A DNA stretch of 35,347 nt, from assembly GCA_021203465.1 (NCBI GenBank), contig JAJQBC010000141.1, positions 1-35,347 on the forward strand, written 5' to 3'. Shown here piece by piece: positions 5,993 to 12,704 of this stretch (position 1 is its first letter; the number at the start of each line of letters is the position of its first letter). A program made the translations under genes and the position numbers. The notes under the pieces were generated by a model. The model was not told where the DNA came from. It saw only the letters and a program-made list of their open reading frames with translations, and searched no databases. Source of the DNA: Lachnospiraceae bacterium. GTDB taxonomy: Bacteria > Bacillota > Clostridia > Lachnospirales > Lachnospiraceae.

Positions 5993-6040
5993 ATTGTACC
6001 ACAAAATGAAATTGTTGACAAACCGCTGAGCGCCGCTCAG
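5993..6040 (-). promoter_or_regulatory. Promoter-palindrome element, copy B
   Basis: Minus-strand promoter for 5465-5959 and 5333-5452: -35 TTGTCA (6016-6021), a 17-nt spacer, -10 TACAAT (5993-5998). Upstream lies CTGAGC-GCC-GCTCAG (6026-6040). Copies A and B share GGAATTGTACCACA, TTGACAAACC and the palindrome, while the coding regions they serve are unrelated. A more distant relative may sit at 3961-3988, where TTGACAAACC is followed by TTGGCG-TTC-CGCCAA. Confidence 0.75.
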
Positions 6041-6112
6041 GGAGAGACAAAACAGGATCAATTAAATACGGACAATCCGTCCGCGCATAGCATAACAGAG
6101 AGGAGGTGCAGC

Positions 6113-6298
6113 ATGAAGGAATTTATGATTGAGGGTACGAAGGTAATCATTCACGACGACTACTGCCGCGGGCAGACAGAGGAGCAGCGGCAGGCGATCC
6201 TGCAGAGGGTGTCGAACATCGTATATGCGGCATTGGAGAAGCAGGAGCGCGAGAAGATGGAGAAGAGGGAACGGGAGGGAACCGCCGCGGCGTCCTGA
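6113..6298 (+). CDS. Small phage protein, unknown
   Basis: A 61-aa protein with an N-terminal beta hairpin (MKEFMIEGTKVIIHDDYC) and a long charged helix (ILQRVSNIVYAALEKQEREKMEKRERE). GAGGAGGTG lies just before the ATG at 6113. This short strand-turn-helix arrangement is common among uncharacterised early genes of Clostridia phages; the charged helix could mediate dimerisation. It lies between the leftward operon and the first tRNA-like locus. No function assigned. Confidence 0.7.
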   Translation: MKEFMIEGTKVIIHDDYCRGQTEEQRQAILQRVSNIVYAALEKQEREKMEKREREGTAAAS

Positions 6299-6323
6299 TC
6301 GGGACGCCAGAGCGGACAAGCAT

Positions 6324-6410
6324 GGCGCGGGAAAGCCCGATCGGCGGGCAAGACATACTGCCATATAGACCTCTTACCAATCACAGCCGGTTCGAATCCG
6401 GCCCGCGCCA
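6324..6410 (+). tRNA. tRNA-like element, no anticodon arm found (possible pseudo-tRNA)
   Basis: A perfect 7-bp acceptor stem (GGCGCGG, 6324-6330, with CCGCGCC, 6403-6409, discriminator A6410) and a perfect T arm (GCCGG-TTCGAAT-CCGGC, 6386-6402) are tRNA hallmarks. A D-arm-like hairpin (GCCC...GGGC, 6335-6349, GG in the loop) follows, but 4 rather than 2 bases precede it and base 8 is not T. In 6350-6385 I find no 5-bp stem with a 7-base loop. Either the anticodon arm has decayed or this is a tRNA-mimic. Length 87 nt. Confidence 0.45.
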
Positions 6411-6510
6411 TTCCCGGCTGATCACCGGGGGCATGTATTATCTCCTTGTTATACTTCCCGGTTGCCTTCGCGGTGGCCGGGAACTTCAGGGGAGAGGAAA
6501 GGGGAAAATC

Positions 6511-6714
6511 ATGAGTTGGGAAGAAGAGATGAAGTTCAGGATCCAGTGGTTGTTGGAGGATGATGTTCTATATCATGAGTCCCTGAAGAAGAATGACCTG
6601 CGGGGAGCGCTGGCCGCGGCGAGTGGAGTGTTTAAAAGCTTCTCGCCAGAGCTCACGGAAATACTGGACGAGCTCTATCAGTGTGCCGTGCGGATAGACG
6701 AACAGCGTTTTTGA
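6511..6714 (+). CDS. Small helical phage protein, unknown
   Basis: A 67-aa, mostly helical acidic protein (starts MSWEEEMKFRIQWLLEDD; middle LKKNDLRGALAAASGVFKS). GGGGAGAGGAAAGG lies upstream of the ATG at 6511. It is located between the two tRNA-like loci. The predicted helices are amphipathic (hydrophobic residues every three to four positions), consistent with a small bundle or a binding partner of another protein. I do not recognise the family. Confidence 0.65.
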   Translation: MSWEEEMKFRIQWLLEDDVLYHESLKKNDLRGALAAASGVFKSFSPELTEILDELYQCAVRIDEQRF

Positions 6715-6867
6715 AGGGGCTTCCGGGTTCATCCCCGGCGGCTTCACTCGGGCGCAGCTGCAGACGCCCACGGGAAAGAAATCAGACAAGCAGGTTTTCC
6801 GAAAACCAGCTGCAGCAGTCGCCGGACAAGCCCCGCCAAATGGAGCGGCGGGGGCCGGCCACTAAGT

Positions 6868-6947
6868 GGGGCGGTAGCTCAACAGGGAGAGCAGAGGGGC
6901 TTTTGATCCTTTCCACCTCGGTGCAGGTTCGACTCCTGCCCGTCCCG
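6868..6947 (+). tRNA. tRNA, probably Lys (UUU), with unusual anticodon region
   Basis: Acceptor GGGGCGG (6868-6874) pairs with CCGTCCC (6940-6946, one G-U), discriminator G6947. TAGCTC...GAGC forms a regular D arm and GCAGG-TTCGACT-CCTGC (6923-6939) a regular T arm; both resemble bacterial tRNA-Lys. The best anticodon arm is AGGGG-CTTTTGA-TCCTT (6895-6911), giving UUU (Lys), with two G-U pairs. An 11-nt variable region and one extra base before the stem make the gene 80 nt. Reading UUG (Gln) is possible but pairs poorly. CCA is not encoded. Confidence 0.6.
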
Positions 6948-6985
6948 TTTCTCGCGAGGAAAATAAACATAGGAGGTACATAGAA

Positions 6986-7132
6986 GTGAAGGAAGTGGTA
7001 TGTGCAGCCACGGGCATTACCGTGGCGTTCGCCGGGATTATCCTGATGTGCGCGGAAAGCATCCCGGTCACGATTTCGGGATTGGTGATCATGATGGCGG
7101 GATTTGTACTGATGTGGAGGGCCGATATATGA
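6986..7132 (+). CDS. Small two-helix membrane protein
   Basis: A 48-aa peptide starting with GTG at 6986 (AGGAGG 9 nt upstream). Two hydrophobic segments (ATGITVAFAGIILMC and VTISGLVIMMAGFVLMW) are separated by a short AESIP turn, ending in RADI. Its stop overlaps the start of the next gene (ATGA at 7129-7132), so it is translationally coupled to the SleB-like hydrolase. A hydrophobic two-helix protein next to a wall hydrolase could be holin-like, but that is only a suggestion from context. Confidence 0.7.
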   Translation: MKEVVCAATGITVAFAGIILMCAESIPVTISGLVIMMAGFVLMWRADI

Positions 7133-7737
7133 AGCGGCGGTTCAGGCGGTGGTTAAGACGGTTTCTGCGGGACAATACGCTTTTCCTGATCGCGCTGTTG
7201 GACATCGTCCTGCTGGGATTTCTAGCCATGTTCCTGATCTGGGCTTTCGCGCCGACGAAAGTGTCCGCGATGGAGGCGGAGGAACCGACGGAAGTGACGG
7301 CGGGGCAGGAGGCATTGGAAGCCTCGCTGGAAGCTCTGGGGCTTTCTGAGAACGATCTGACGATGACGGATGAAGAACTTGCCGAGGAGGCGTACTACGA
7401 CAGTCTGGAGCTGCTCGCGGTCTGTGTCGAAGCGGAAGCGGGCAACCAGAGCCTCGAGGGCAAGCGTCTGGTCGTAGACGTGATCCTGAACCGTGTCGAT
7501 GACCCGGACTGGCCGGACAACATTGTGGACGTGATATCGGATCCGTATGAATTCTCGGCATTCTGGGATGGAGGGATGGACGCAGTCTGGGAGCCATCGG
7601 AGGAGACGTTCCTTGCGGTCCAGATGGAGCTTGCGGAGCGCAGTTGGCCGGAGGTCTATTATTTCACGGCTGGCGGCTATTCGGAGTATGGCACGCCCTG
7701 GAAGCAGGTGGGCGGCCATTATTTCAGCACGAAGTGA
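7129..7737 (+). CDS. Membrane-anchored cell wall hydrolase (SleB family)
   Basis: Probable lytic transglycosylase/muramidase of the SleB (Hydrolase_2) family. It has a basic N-terminus, one membrane anchor (about residues 17-40, TLFLIALLDIVLLGFLAMFL), an acidic linker, then the catalytic domain (about 92-202). VEAEAGNQ carries the expected catalytic glutamate (E103), and KRLVVDVILNRVDDPDWPDN, YEFSAFWDG and the ending FSTK are family features. Unlike typical phage endolysins it lies in the early region and has no separate wall-binding domain. It is the only peptidoglycan-cleaving enzyme visible here, so it may serve lysis, or remodelling from the membrane. Confidence 0.86.
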   Translation: MKRRFRRWLRRFLRDNTLFLIALLDIVLLGFLAMFLIWAFAPTKVSAMEAEEPTEVTAGQEALEASLEALGLSENDLTMTDEELAEEAYYDSLELLAVCVEAEAGNQSLEGKRLVVDVILNRVDDPDWPDNIVDVISDPYEFSAFWDGGMDAVWEPSEETFLAVQMELAERSWPEVYYFTAGGYSEYGTPWKQVGGHYFSTK

Positions 7738-7750
7738 GGAGGGCTGGATA

Positions 7751-7891
7751 TTGATTCATGTTTTCAAAACCCCGGAAGAGGAGCTGAACGGAAGAACGCT
7801 GGAAGAATTACTGGACAGATTTGAGAACGGCAATATGACGGTGTTTATCCATAACGGCAGGATCCTGTGGGAGCAGAAGGAAGAGTCATGA
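7751..7891 (+). CDS. Small hypothetical protein
   Basis: A 46-aa protein starting with TTG at 7751; AGGAGGG lies 8 nt upstream, which decides the start. The sequence (ELNGRTLEELLDRFENGNMT then VFIHNGRILWEQ) suggests a helix followed by a beta hairpin. Its stop overlaps the next start (ATGA at 7888-7891), giving coupled translation. The fold pattern resembles small phage proteins of unknown role; no catalytic or metal-binding residues stand out. Confidence 0.65.
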   Translation: MIHVFKTPEEELNGRTLEELLDRFENGNMTVFIHNGRILWEQKEES

Positions 7892-8193
7892 AAGGAAATG
7901 AGATACGGCTTGGCGACCTGCTGGCGCTGATGTATCCGGGAACCCGGGTTGTGATCGAAGATGGAGATGGCCTGCAGCGTTACAGGGGGCGTGCTATTCA
8001 GGTCCGCGAATCAGGGATCGATCTGGATCGGATCGTGACCGGCCTGGAACGGCAGGAGGTTACCACCATAAGGAAGAACCGGGAGAGGCATCTGCGGATG
8101 GTGGAAGGCGAGGTAGTGCCGGTGGACAACCTGACGGAGTTCCTCTTCCGGGATGTGGACCTGATCATCTACGAGAAGATTGCCATAAAATAA
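7888..8193 (+). CDS. Hypothetical phage protein
   Basis: A 101-aa protein with a beta-rich N-terminal half (RLGDLLALMYPGTRVVIEDG then LQRYRGRAIQV) that resembles small phage proteins describing a modulated barrel-like domain; the C-terminal part ends in VDLIIYEKIAIK. It is coupled to the preceding gene through ATGA and is the last gene before the noncoding stretch that precedes the HUH endonuclease. No family assigned; a regulatory or replication accessory role would fit its position. Confidence 0.68.
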   Translation: MKGNEIRLGDLLALMYPGTRVVIEDGDGLQRYRGRAIQVRESGIDLDRIVTGLERQEVTTIRKNRERHLRMVEGEVVPVDNLTEFLFRDVDLIIYEKIAIK

Positions 8194-8196
8194 AAA

Positions 8197-8312
8197 GGCA
8201 TCCAGCGGGAACTGGATGCCGGGCGTAGGACCCTTACAGAAATAACCTGTAATCATCATACCACGATGGGGTCCGAAAAGCAAGGAAAACAGGGGGATTT
8301 TGAGGCCCCCTG
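8197..8312. other. Noncoding stretch with two hairpins upstream of the HUH gene
   Basis: The 158 nt before the endonuclease gene carry two strong inverted repeats: GGCATCCAG/CTGGATGCC (8197-8205/8212-8220) and CAGGGGG/CCCCCTG (8290-8296/8306-8312). The first is preceded by a run of A, so read leftward it would be an intrinsic terminator. Hairpins next to an HUH gene are also where such enzymes nick, so a replication origin is possible (inference). Confidence 0.45.
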
Positions 8313-8351
8313 ATGACTTGATAAAGATATTAAAGTTAGGACCTTGAAAAG

Positions 8352-9077
8352 ATGTCATACAGGAAACTGACCTACACCTTCCCGGGAGCGATCGAGATCG
8401 AGGAGCACCGGAAGGGAGAGTACGGGGCGCCAGGCGCGCGCCGGGAGAAGAGGAAGAAGCCGACGCCGGAGCAGATGGTCAGGCGGAACCAGTGGAACAA
8501 GGAGAAGCGGGCCCGGCACCGGCTGCGGAAGTACTTCCGGAAGAATGATTACCTCTCCTGCCTGACCTACCGGAAGGAGGAGCGCCCGGCAGATATGGAA
8601 GCAGCGAAGAAAGACTTCTGTGCTTTCATGCGGAAGGTGCGGAAGGAATACCGGAAGCGTGGGGCAGAGCTGCGCTGGATCCGGAACATCGAGGTGGGCA
8701 CGCGGAACGGCTGGCATGTCCACATTGTGCTGAACAGGATCCCCGATACGGATATCATACTGTCGGAAGCGTGGGGGCATGGAAGGGTCGTGAATAAGCT
8801 GCTCTACGAGTCCGGGGAGTTCCGGGACCTTGCGGCCTACATCACGAAGTCGCCGAAGACGGACACCCGGCTGCGGGAGGCCAACTATTCTACGAGTAAG
8901 AACCTGCCGTTGCCGGAGCCGGAGGTGAAGGAGTACCGGCGCTGGAAGAAGTGGCGGGAAATCCGGATCCCGGATGGCTACTATCTGGATCAGGAAACCC
9001 TCATCGAAGGGGAGAACCCCTTCACGGGCGGGCGGTACCGGATGTATACGCTGCTCCGGGTGGAAAGGAGCGGATAA
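8352..9077 (+). CDS. HUH endonuclease, rolling-circle replication-associated protein
   Basis: Probable replication initiator that nicks one DNA strand through a tyrosine. The three motifs of the HUH fold can be seen: SCLTYRKEE (about residues 69-77, motif 1), the metal-binding HVHIVL (H122, H124, motif 2) and AAYITKSPK with Tyr163 and Lys166 (motif 3, single-tyrosine type). A basic N-terminal arm (REKRKKPTPEQ) precedes the domain. The protein has 241 aa. It opens a block with PcfK, PcfJ and a ParB-like protein, a set more usual on plasmids and integrative elements. A 35-nt piece of this gene (8440-8474) is copied into a broken gene at 16426-16460. Confidence 0.82.
   Translation: MSYRKLTYTFPGAIEIEEHRKGEYGAPGARREKRKKPTPEQMVRRNQWNKEKRARHRLRKYFRKNDYLSCLTYRKEERPADMEAAKKDFCAFMRKVRKEYRKRGAELRWIRNIEVGTRNGWHVHIVLNRIPDTDIILSEAWGHGRVVNKLLYESGEFRDLAAYITKSPKTDTRLREANYSTSKNLPLPEPEVKEYRRWKKWREIRIPDGYYLDQETLIEGENPFTGGRYRMYTLLRVERSG
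8440..8474 (+). repeat. 35-nt repeat, source copy inside the HUH gene
   Basis: This stretch of the endonuclease gene (encoding REKRKKPTPEQ) is identical over 35 nt to 16426-16460. Here it is part of an intact frame, so this is the likely donor copy. Confidence 0.85.
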
Positions 9078-9086
9078 GGAGGAAAT

Positions 9087-9668
9087 ATGTTTTTAAACCC
9101 GACTATTTTAAACAGACTTATGAAACAGGCGTACAAAAATTATTTGTATATGGCGCGGGAAGGGGACTGGATCTATGTCGCCGGGAGCTACTGGGAAGCG
9201 AGCATCCGGGAAGACTTCCTGCCAAAGAAAACAAAAGGGGACATGATTGCACTCGCGGGAGACCTGCCGATGTCAGGCGAGCGCCGGCGGATGAATAAGG
9301 AGGAGGACCAGTTCGAGACAGGGTTCCGCATAAATGTGGATATAGAGCCCTTCCAGAAATACCATCAGGTGCTGGAGGTAACAGATCTGATTCTTTTAGG
9401 CGGGGGAGTTTACCAGCGGATTCTGCAGAGCCCGGATACCGGGTCGCTCTATCTGATTAACGATGTCTTTGTGAATCTGGTGGACAATTCGCAGGCCATG
9501 GTCGAAAACGGCGAGATTGAGGTGGGAACAGCTCCATTTTACACTTCAACGAATGGCGTGCTGTGGATGAATAATGTATGCCGTCTCCATGCGGCGTTCC
9601 GGAGCGCAGATGGAAAGATGCTTGATGCTATGGCGGGCTGTGACCTGATGCCCGAAATCCCGGAGTAA
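9087..9668 (+). CDS. Hypothetical phage protein (193 aa)
   Basis: I do not recognise this protein. The N-terminus (LNPTILNRLMKQAYKNYLYM) is helical; the rest has a beta-rich, beta-hairpin pattern (LEVTDLILLGGGVYQRILQS, SLYLINDVFVNLVDN) and no cysteine cluster or nucleotide-binding loop. GGAGG precedes the ATG at 9087. It lies between the HUH endonuclease and the RNase H-like protein and is probably part of the same replication operon. Confidence 0.75.
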   Translation: MFLNPTILNRLMKQAYKNYLYMAREGDWIYVAGSYWEASIREDFLPKKTKGDMIALAGDLPMSGERRRMNKEEDQFETGFRINVDIEPFQKYHQVLEVTDLILLGGGVYQRILQSPDTGSLYLINDVFVNLVDNSQAMVENGEIEVGTAPFYTSTNGVLWMNNVCRLHAAFRSADGKMLDAMAGCDLMPEIPE

Positions 9669-9683
9669 GCATGGAGGGGCGCC

Positions 9684-10127
9684 ATGGTAAACATGTACCT
9701 TGAGACGCGGATCGGCGGGATGCAGAAGACTACGGGCTTCTACGGCTATGTGTTGGAGTTCGTGGACAGCCGCGGCGAGACGCACACCATAAGCACATTG
9801 GAGCGCGAGGATGATGTGACGCCGAACCAGCTCATCCTGAAGGCCTTCATCGCGGCGCTTGGCCGGATGCGCACGCCGAGCGAGATCGCGGTCTATACGG
9901 ACAGGATCTACCTGTACGGGAATTTTGATAAGTGGCTGCCGGTGTGGAAGGAGAACGGATGGCTGAATGCCCACGGGGAGCAGGTGAAGAACCGTGAGCT
10001 GTGGGAGCAGGTGGATCGCCTGGCGAGGCTGCACCTCATCACCTTCCGGTCGGAGTATAAGCACAGCTATAAGAGCTGGCTCACTTCTGAGCTGTTCGGA
10101 ATGAGCCGGGAAGCGAAAAAACGTTGA
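9684..10127 (+). CDS. RNase H-fold protein with altered active site
   Basis: A 147-aa protein with the RNase HI pattern: first strand GFYGYVLEFVDSRGE, the helix after TPNQLILKAFIAAL, strand and motif IAVYTDRIYLYGNF (D73), then WLPVWKENGWL and VKNRELWEQV, which match the RNase HI substrate-binding region. The usual helix motif N-x-x-E-L is NQLILKA here, so the second catalytic acid appears to be missing, and the first acidic residue is uncertain. It may bind RNA-DNA hybrids without cleaving, or use shifted residues. Its 3' end carries copy 1 of a short repeated element. Confidence 0.75.
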   Translation: MVNMYLETRIGGMQKTTGFYGYVLEFVDSRGETHTISTLEREDDVTPNQLILKAFIAALGRMRTPSEIAVYTDRIYLYGNFDKWLPVWKENGWLNAHGEQVKNRELWEQVDRLARLHLITFRSEYKHSYKSWLTSELFGMSREAKKR

Positions 10128-10137
10128 AAATACGAAA
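10116..10137 (+). repeat. Repeated element copy 1 (AACGTTGAAAATACGAAA)
   Basis: Identical over 22 nt to 10187-10208 and over 20 nt to part of 13504-13526. Here it covers the last codons and stop of the RNase H-like gene. It lies 51 nt before copy 2. Confidence 0.8.
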
Positions 10138-10153
10138 TGGGAGCGGCATTTTT

Positions 10154-10211
10154 GCAAATGATTTGCGTTTTGAGCCTCAAAATGGCAAAAAACGTTGAAA
10201 ATACGAAACGC
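10154..10211 (+). repeat. Repeated element copy 2, with palindromic upstream half
   Basis: The repeat core (10187-10211) is preceded by two palindromes: GCAAAT-G-ATTTGC (10154-10166) and TTTTGAG-C-CTCAAAA (10168-10182). The whole block lies between the RNase H-like gene and the PcfK-like gene. The core plus GAGCCG and TTC after it matches copy 3. Confidence 0.78.
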
Positions 10212-10238
10212 AGAGCCGTTTCTGGAAAGGAGAAAAGG

Positions 10239-10727
10239 ATGTTTGAAAAATTTGGGGAACTGGACTCGGCGGAGGAGATCAATGAGCTTGCCGAGAACCT
10301 GTTCAATGAGGGCGATATGGAGAGTATCCGGGCGCTGGCGGAAGAGAACGGCATACCGGGCGGTCTGGTGGGCCTGTATCTGGAAGGTGAGACTCCGGAA
10401 CTCTGTGATGCGATGATGGCAGCGCTCGGCAAGATCGAGAAGGAGGAGCAGGAGTTAAAGCCGAAGGAGATCATGCAGGACTGGGTGGAATACCTGAAAG
10501 TTCAGTGTATGGAAAGTAATGAAATCGCGCGGCAGGTGCGCCGGAAGGGAAAGAGCATGAAGGGCTGTATCGCGGCGCTGTTGGTGTGGTCCTTCGGGAA
10601 CCAGCAGCCGATTGACAAGGATATTCTGAAGGAGGCGAAGGTAAACGCCGGCAGGGTGACACTCGGGATCCCCGGCATGGGGCAGGCAAAGAAGATCATC
10701 CGGGAGTATTACGGAGGTGCGGAATGA
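10239..10727 (+). CDS. PcfK-like / AcrIIA9-family protein (candidate Cas9 inhibitor)
   Basis: A 162-aa protein. The N-terminal half is acidic (FEKFGELDSAEEINELAENL), and the C-terminal half contains SMKGCIAALLVWSFGNQQPI and VTLGIPGMGQAKKIIREYY, the hallmark of the PcfK family. That family includes AcrIIA9, an inhibitor of type II-A Cas9, so anti-CRISPR action is possible; the family also occurs next to PcfJ on conjugative plasmids, where its role is unclear. I start at 10239 (GGAGAAAAGG upstream); the frame is open further upstream through repeat copy 2. It ends in ATGA overlapping pcfJ, so the two are translated together. Confidence 0.83.
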   Translation: MFEKFGELDSAEEINELAENLFNEGDMESIRALAEENGIPGGLVGLYLEGETPELCDAMMAALGKIEKEEQELKPKEIMQDWVEYLKVQCMESNEIARQVRRKGKSMKGCIAALLVWSFGNQQPIDKDILKEAKVNAGRVTLGIPGMGQAKKIIREYYGGAE

Positions 10728-12694
10728 AGCGGAGCAAATTCTTAAAGCTGGCGCCGCGCGAGATGCCGACGGATATCCCGGAGGATGAAGTGGTGGCAGC
10801 GAGCCAGATCGTGGAAGCGGACGGGGAGCAGGCGGTAGAGATCGACCTCTTTTATGGAGGAGAGCTCAGGGCGCGCTATTTCACCGATAAGCTTGCGCAT
10901 CATACCTGGATAGATGGAAAGTGGAGCTCCTGCAGGCTGGAAAATATAAAACGGCTCTGCGAAGGGGCTGATCCCGTGCGGGAATACTATTACGTTTGCT
11001 TTGAGGACATACGCTGGGCGTCAGAAGCAGATGAACGGCGTGTTACGGAGTTTCTGGGTGAGAGCGTGTGGTGGAGCGAGGTGCACCAGATGAGGGACAG
11101 CTACAGGAGGGCTTATGTGCGGAAGGCGGAGCGCATCCGGCTTGAGCTGAAGGACATCCCTAAAGTGCCGGACAGGATGGAGCAGTGGGCAGATGAGGTC
11201 GTCTTCCCGGGCAATATCCTGTTCTTTCAGGTCGGGGAGAGATGGACGGCCTATAGTTGCACAGCCTGCGGGGGCAGGGGGAAGAGAAAGAAGCTCTGGA
11301 AGCATGGGGAGAAGACAACCTGCCCGAAGTGCGGCGCGGAGGTGACGGCGAACAGGACACGGATGAGGCGTGAAAGAAAAGAGAAGGTGATCCTGCTGCA
11401 GAAGTATTCGAAGAAGGTGACAAAGAAAATCGGGAAAACGGAGCTGGCCGTGGAGAAGCTGATGTGGACGGAGCGCCAGTTCACTGCGACCTGTGTCTGG
11501 GAGCAGGGGGAGAAAAAGGACATCCGGTTCTGTGAGGATTTGAGGGCGGTGATGCCGGAAGGCGAGACATGGGGAAAGGTGTACTATAACGTCGGCAGCG
11601 AAGAAGAGCCGGAATTCTGGGATAAGAAAGGTTCATGCGGGAAGTGTTTCCGGAAGGCCTTCCTCTATCCGGATAACCTGGCGGAAGTCCTGTCCTGCGG
11701 AGGGCTCGAGCGCAGCGGCCTCGACATACTGGCCCGCGCAGGGCGGAAGACCAGTGTCAATGATTTTATCATCACATTCCGGGAGCGTCCGCACTTGGAG
11801 TACCTAATCAAGGCAGGCTTGTGGAAGCTGACAGACGATCTCCTGGAGAATACACCGTGGGGGATGGAATCGAACGCCATAAAAGAGGGCGGCCGCAGCC
11901 TGCGGGACGCCCTGCAGCTTGACGGGAACCGGGTAAACCGGATGAAGCAGATCGACGGTGGGCTGAATACCATGTACTGGCTGCAGTATGAGAAAGAGAT
12001 GGAGGACGCCGGGCACCCGATGAGAATCACGCAGGAATCTCTGGAATACCTCGACCAGAAGGGTATCTCCATGCGTTCCTGCGAGACGATCCTGCGGGCG
12101 ATGGGGAGCGTGAACCGCATGGTGAATTACATGCGCAGGCAGAAGGTGAAACCGGATAAGCTTGTGACAGAGTGGAGCGACTACCTCCGGATGGCGGAAG
12201 CTGAAGGCATGGATGCCTCGGATGACATCGTCCGCTTTCCAAAGGACCTGAAGCTGCGTCATGACCAGCTTGTGGAGCGGATCAATGAACGCAAAAACGA
12301 AGAACGGTTCAGAAAATATGACCCGCAGATCCGGGAGCGCCTGCCGGAGGCGGCGAGGTATTACTGGCAGGATGACAAGTACATCATCATCCCTGCCGGA
12401 AAGCGCAAGGAGCTGGTCCAGGAGGGCCGGGCGCTGCATCACTGTGTGGGCGCCAGTGACCAGTATATGCGGAAAATGGCGGAGGGTGAAAGCTGGATCC
12501 TGTTCCTGCGGAAGAAGGAGGATATGGAAACGCCCTGGTATACGGTCGAGATCAACATGAAGGATGACCATATCATACAGTATTATTCCGCATTTGACAG
12601 GCAGCCGGACAGGGAGAAGGTCAACGGGATACTGGAAAGGTTCCGGCGCGGCATAAAAAGCAGGCGGGAGCAGGCAAAGGTAGCGATAGCATAG
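10724..12694 (+). CDS. PcfJ-like protein with zinc ribbon
   Basis: A 656-aa PcfJ-family protein. Residues about 178-205 form a zinc ribbon (CTACGGRGKRK...TTCPKCG). The conserved C-terminal domain (about 555-640) contains EGRALHHCVGASDQYMRKMA, FLRKKEDMETPWYTVEI and IIQYYSAFDRQPD, including the invariant HCVG. PcfJ is known from conjugative plasmid pCF10 and from many Firmicutes and Bacteroidetes phages and mobile elements; its biochemical role is unproved, though DNA-related function is likely. It is coupled to the PcfK-like gene by a 4-nt overlap and followed 10 nt later by a ParB-like gene. Confidence 0.86.
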   Translation: MKRSKFLKLAPREMPTDIPEDEVVAASQIVEADGEQAVEIDLFYGGELRARYFTDKLAHHTWIDGKWSSCRLENIKRLCEGADPVREYYYVCFEDIRWASEADERRVTEFLGESVWWSEVHQMRDSYRRAYVRKAERIRLELKDIPKVPDRMEQWADEVVFPGNILFFQVGERWTAYSCTACGGRGKRKKLWKHGEKTTCPKCGAEVTANRTRMRRERKEKVILLQKYSKKVTKKIGKTELAVEKLMWTERQFTATCVWEQGEKKDIRFCEDLRAVMPEGETWGKVYYNVGSEEEPEFWDKKGSCGKCFRKAFLYPDNLAEVLSCGGLERSGLDILARAGRKTSVNDFIITFRERPHLEYLIKAGLWKLTDDLLENTPWGMESNAIKEGGRSLRDALQLDGNRVNRMKQIDGGLNTMYWLQYEKEMEDAGHPMRITQESLEYLDQKGISMRSCETILRAMGSVNRMVNYMRRQKVKPDKLVTEWSDYLRMAEAEGMDASDDIVRFPKDLKLRHDQLVERINERKNEERFRKYDPQIRERLPEAARYYWQDDKYIIIPAGKRKELVQEGRALHHCVGASDQYMRKMAEGESWILFLRKKEDMETPWYTVEINMKDDHIIQYYSAFDRQPDREKVNGILERFRRGIKSRREQAKVAIA

Positions 12695-12704
12695 GAGGAC
12701 GAAG

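Noticed and set aside
6722-6738. A third tRNA-like T arm (CCGGG-TTCATC-CCCGG)
   Set aside because: The loop has 6 rather than 7 bases and I found no acceptor stem that would pair with the following bases.
6787-6811. GGTTTTCCGAAAACC hairpin as a terminator
   Set aside because: It is a short palindrome without a T-run and lies far from any gene end that needs termination.
8197-8220. Intrinsic terminator for the plus-strand gene ending at 8193
   Set aside because: The hairpin has A residues before it and no T-run after it, so termination would work only from the opposite strand, where no gene is read.
10116-10208. CRISPR array from the repeated AACGTTGAAAATACGAAA core
   Set aside because: There are only two close copies, 71 nt apart, with a third 3.3 kb away inside a gene, no regular spacers and no cas genes.
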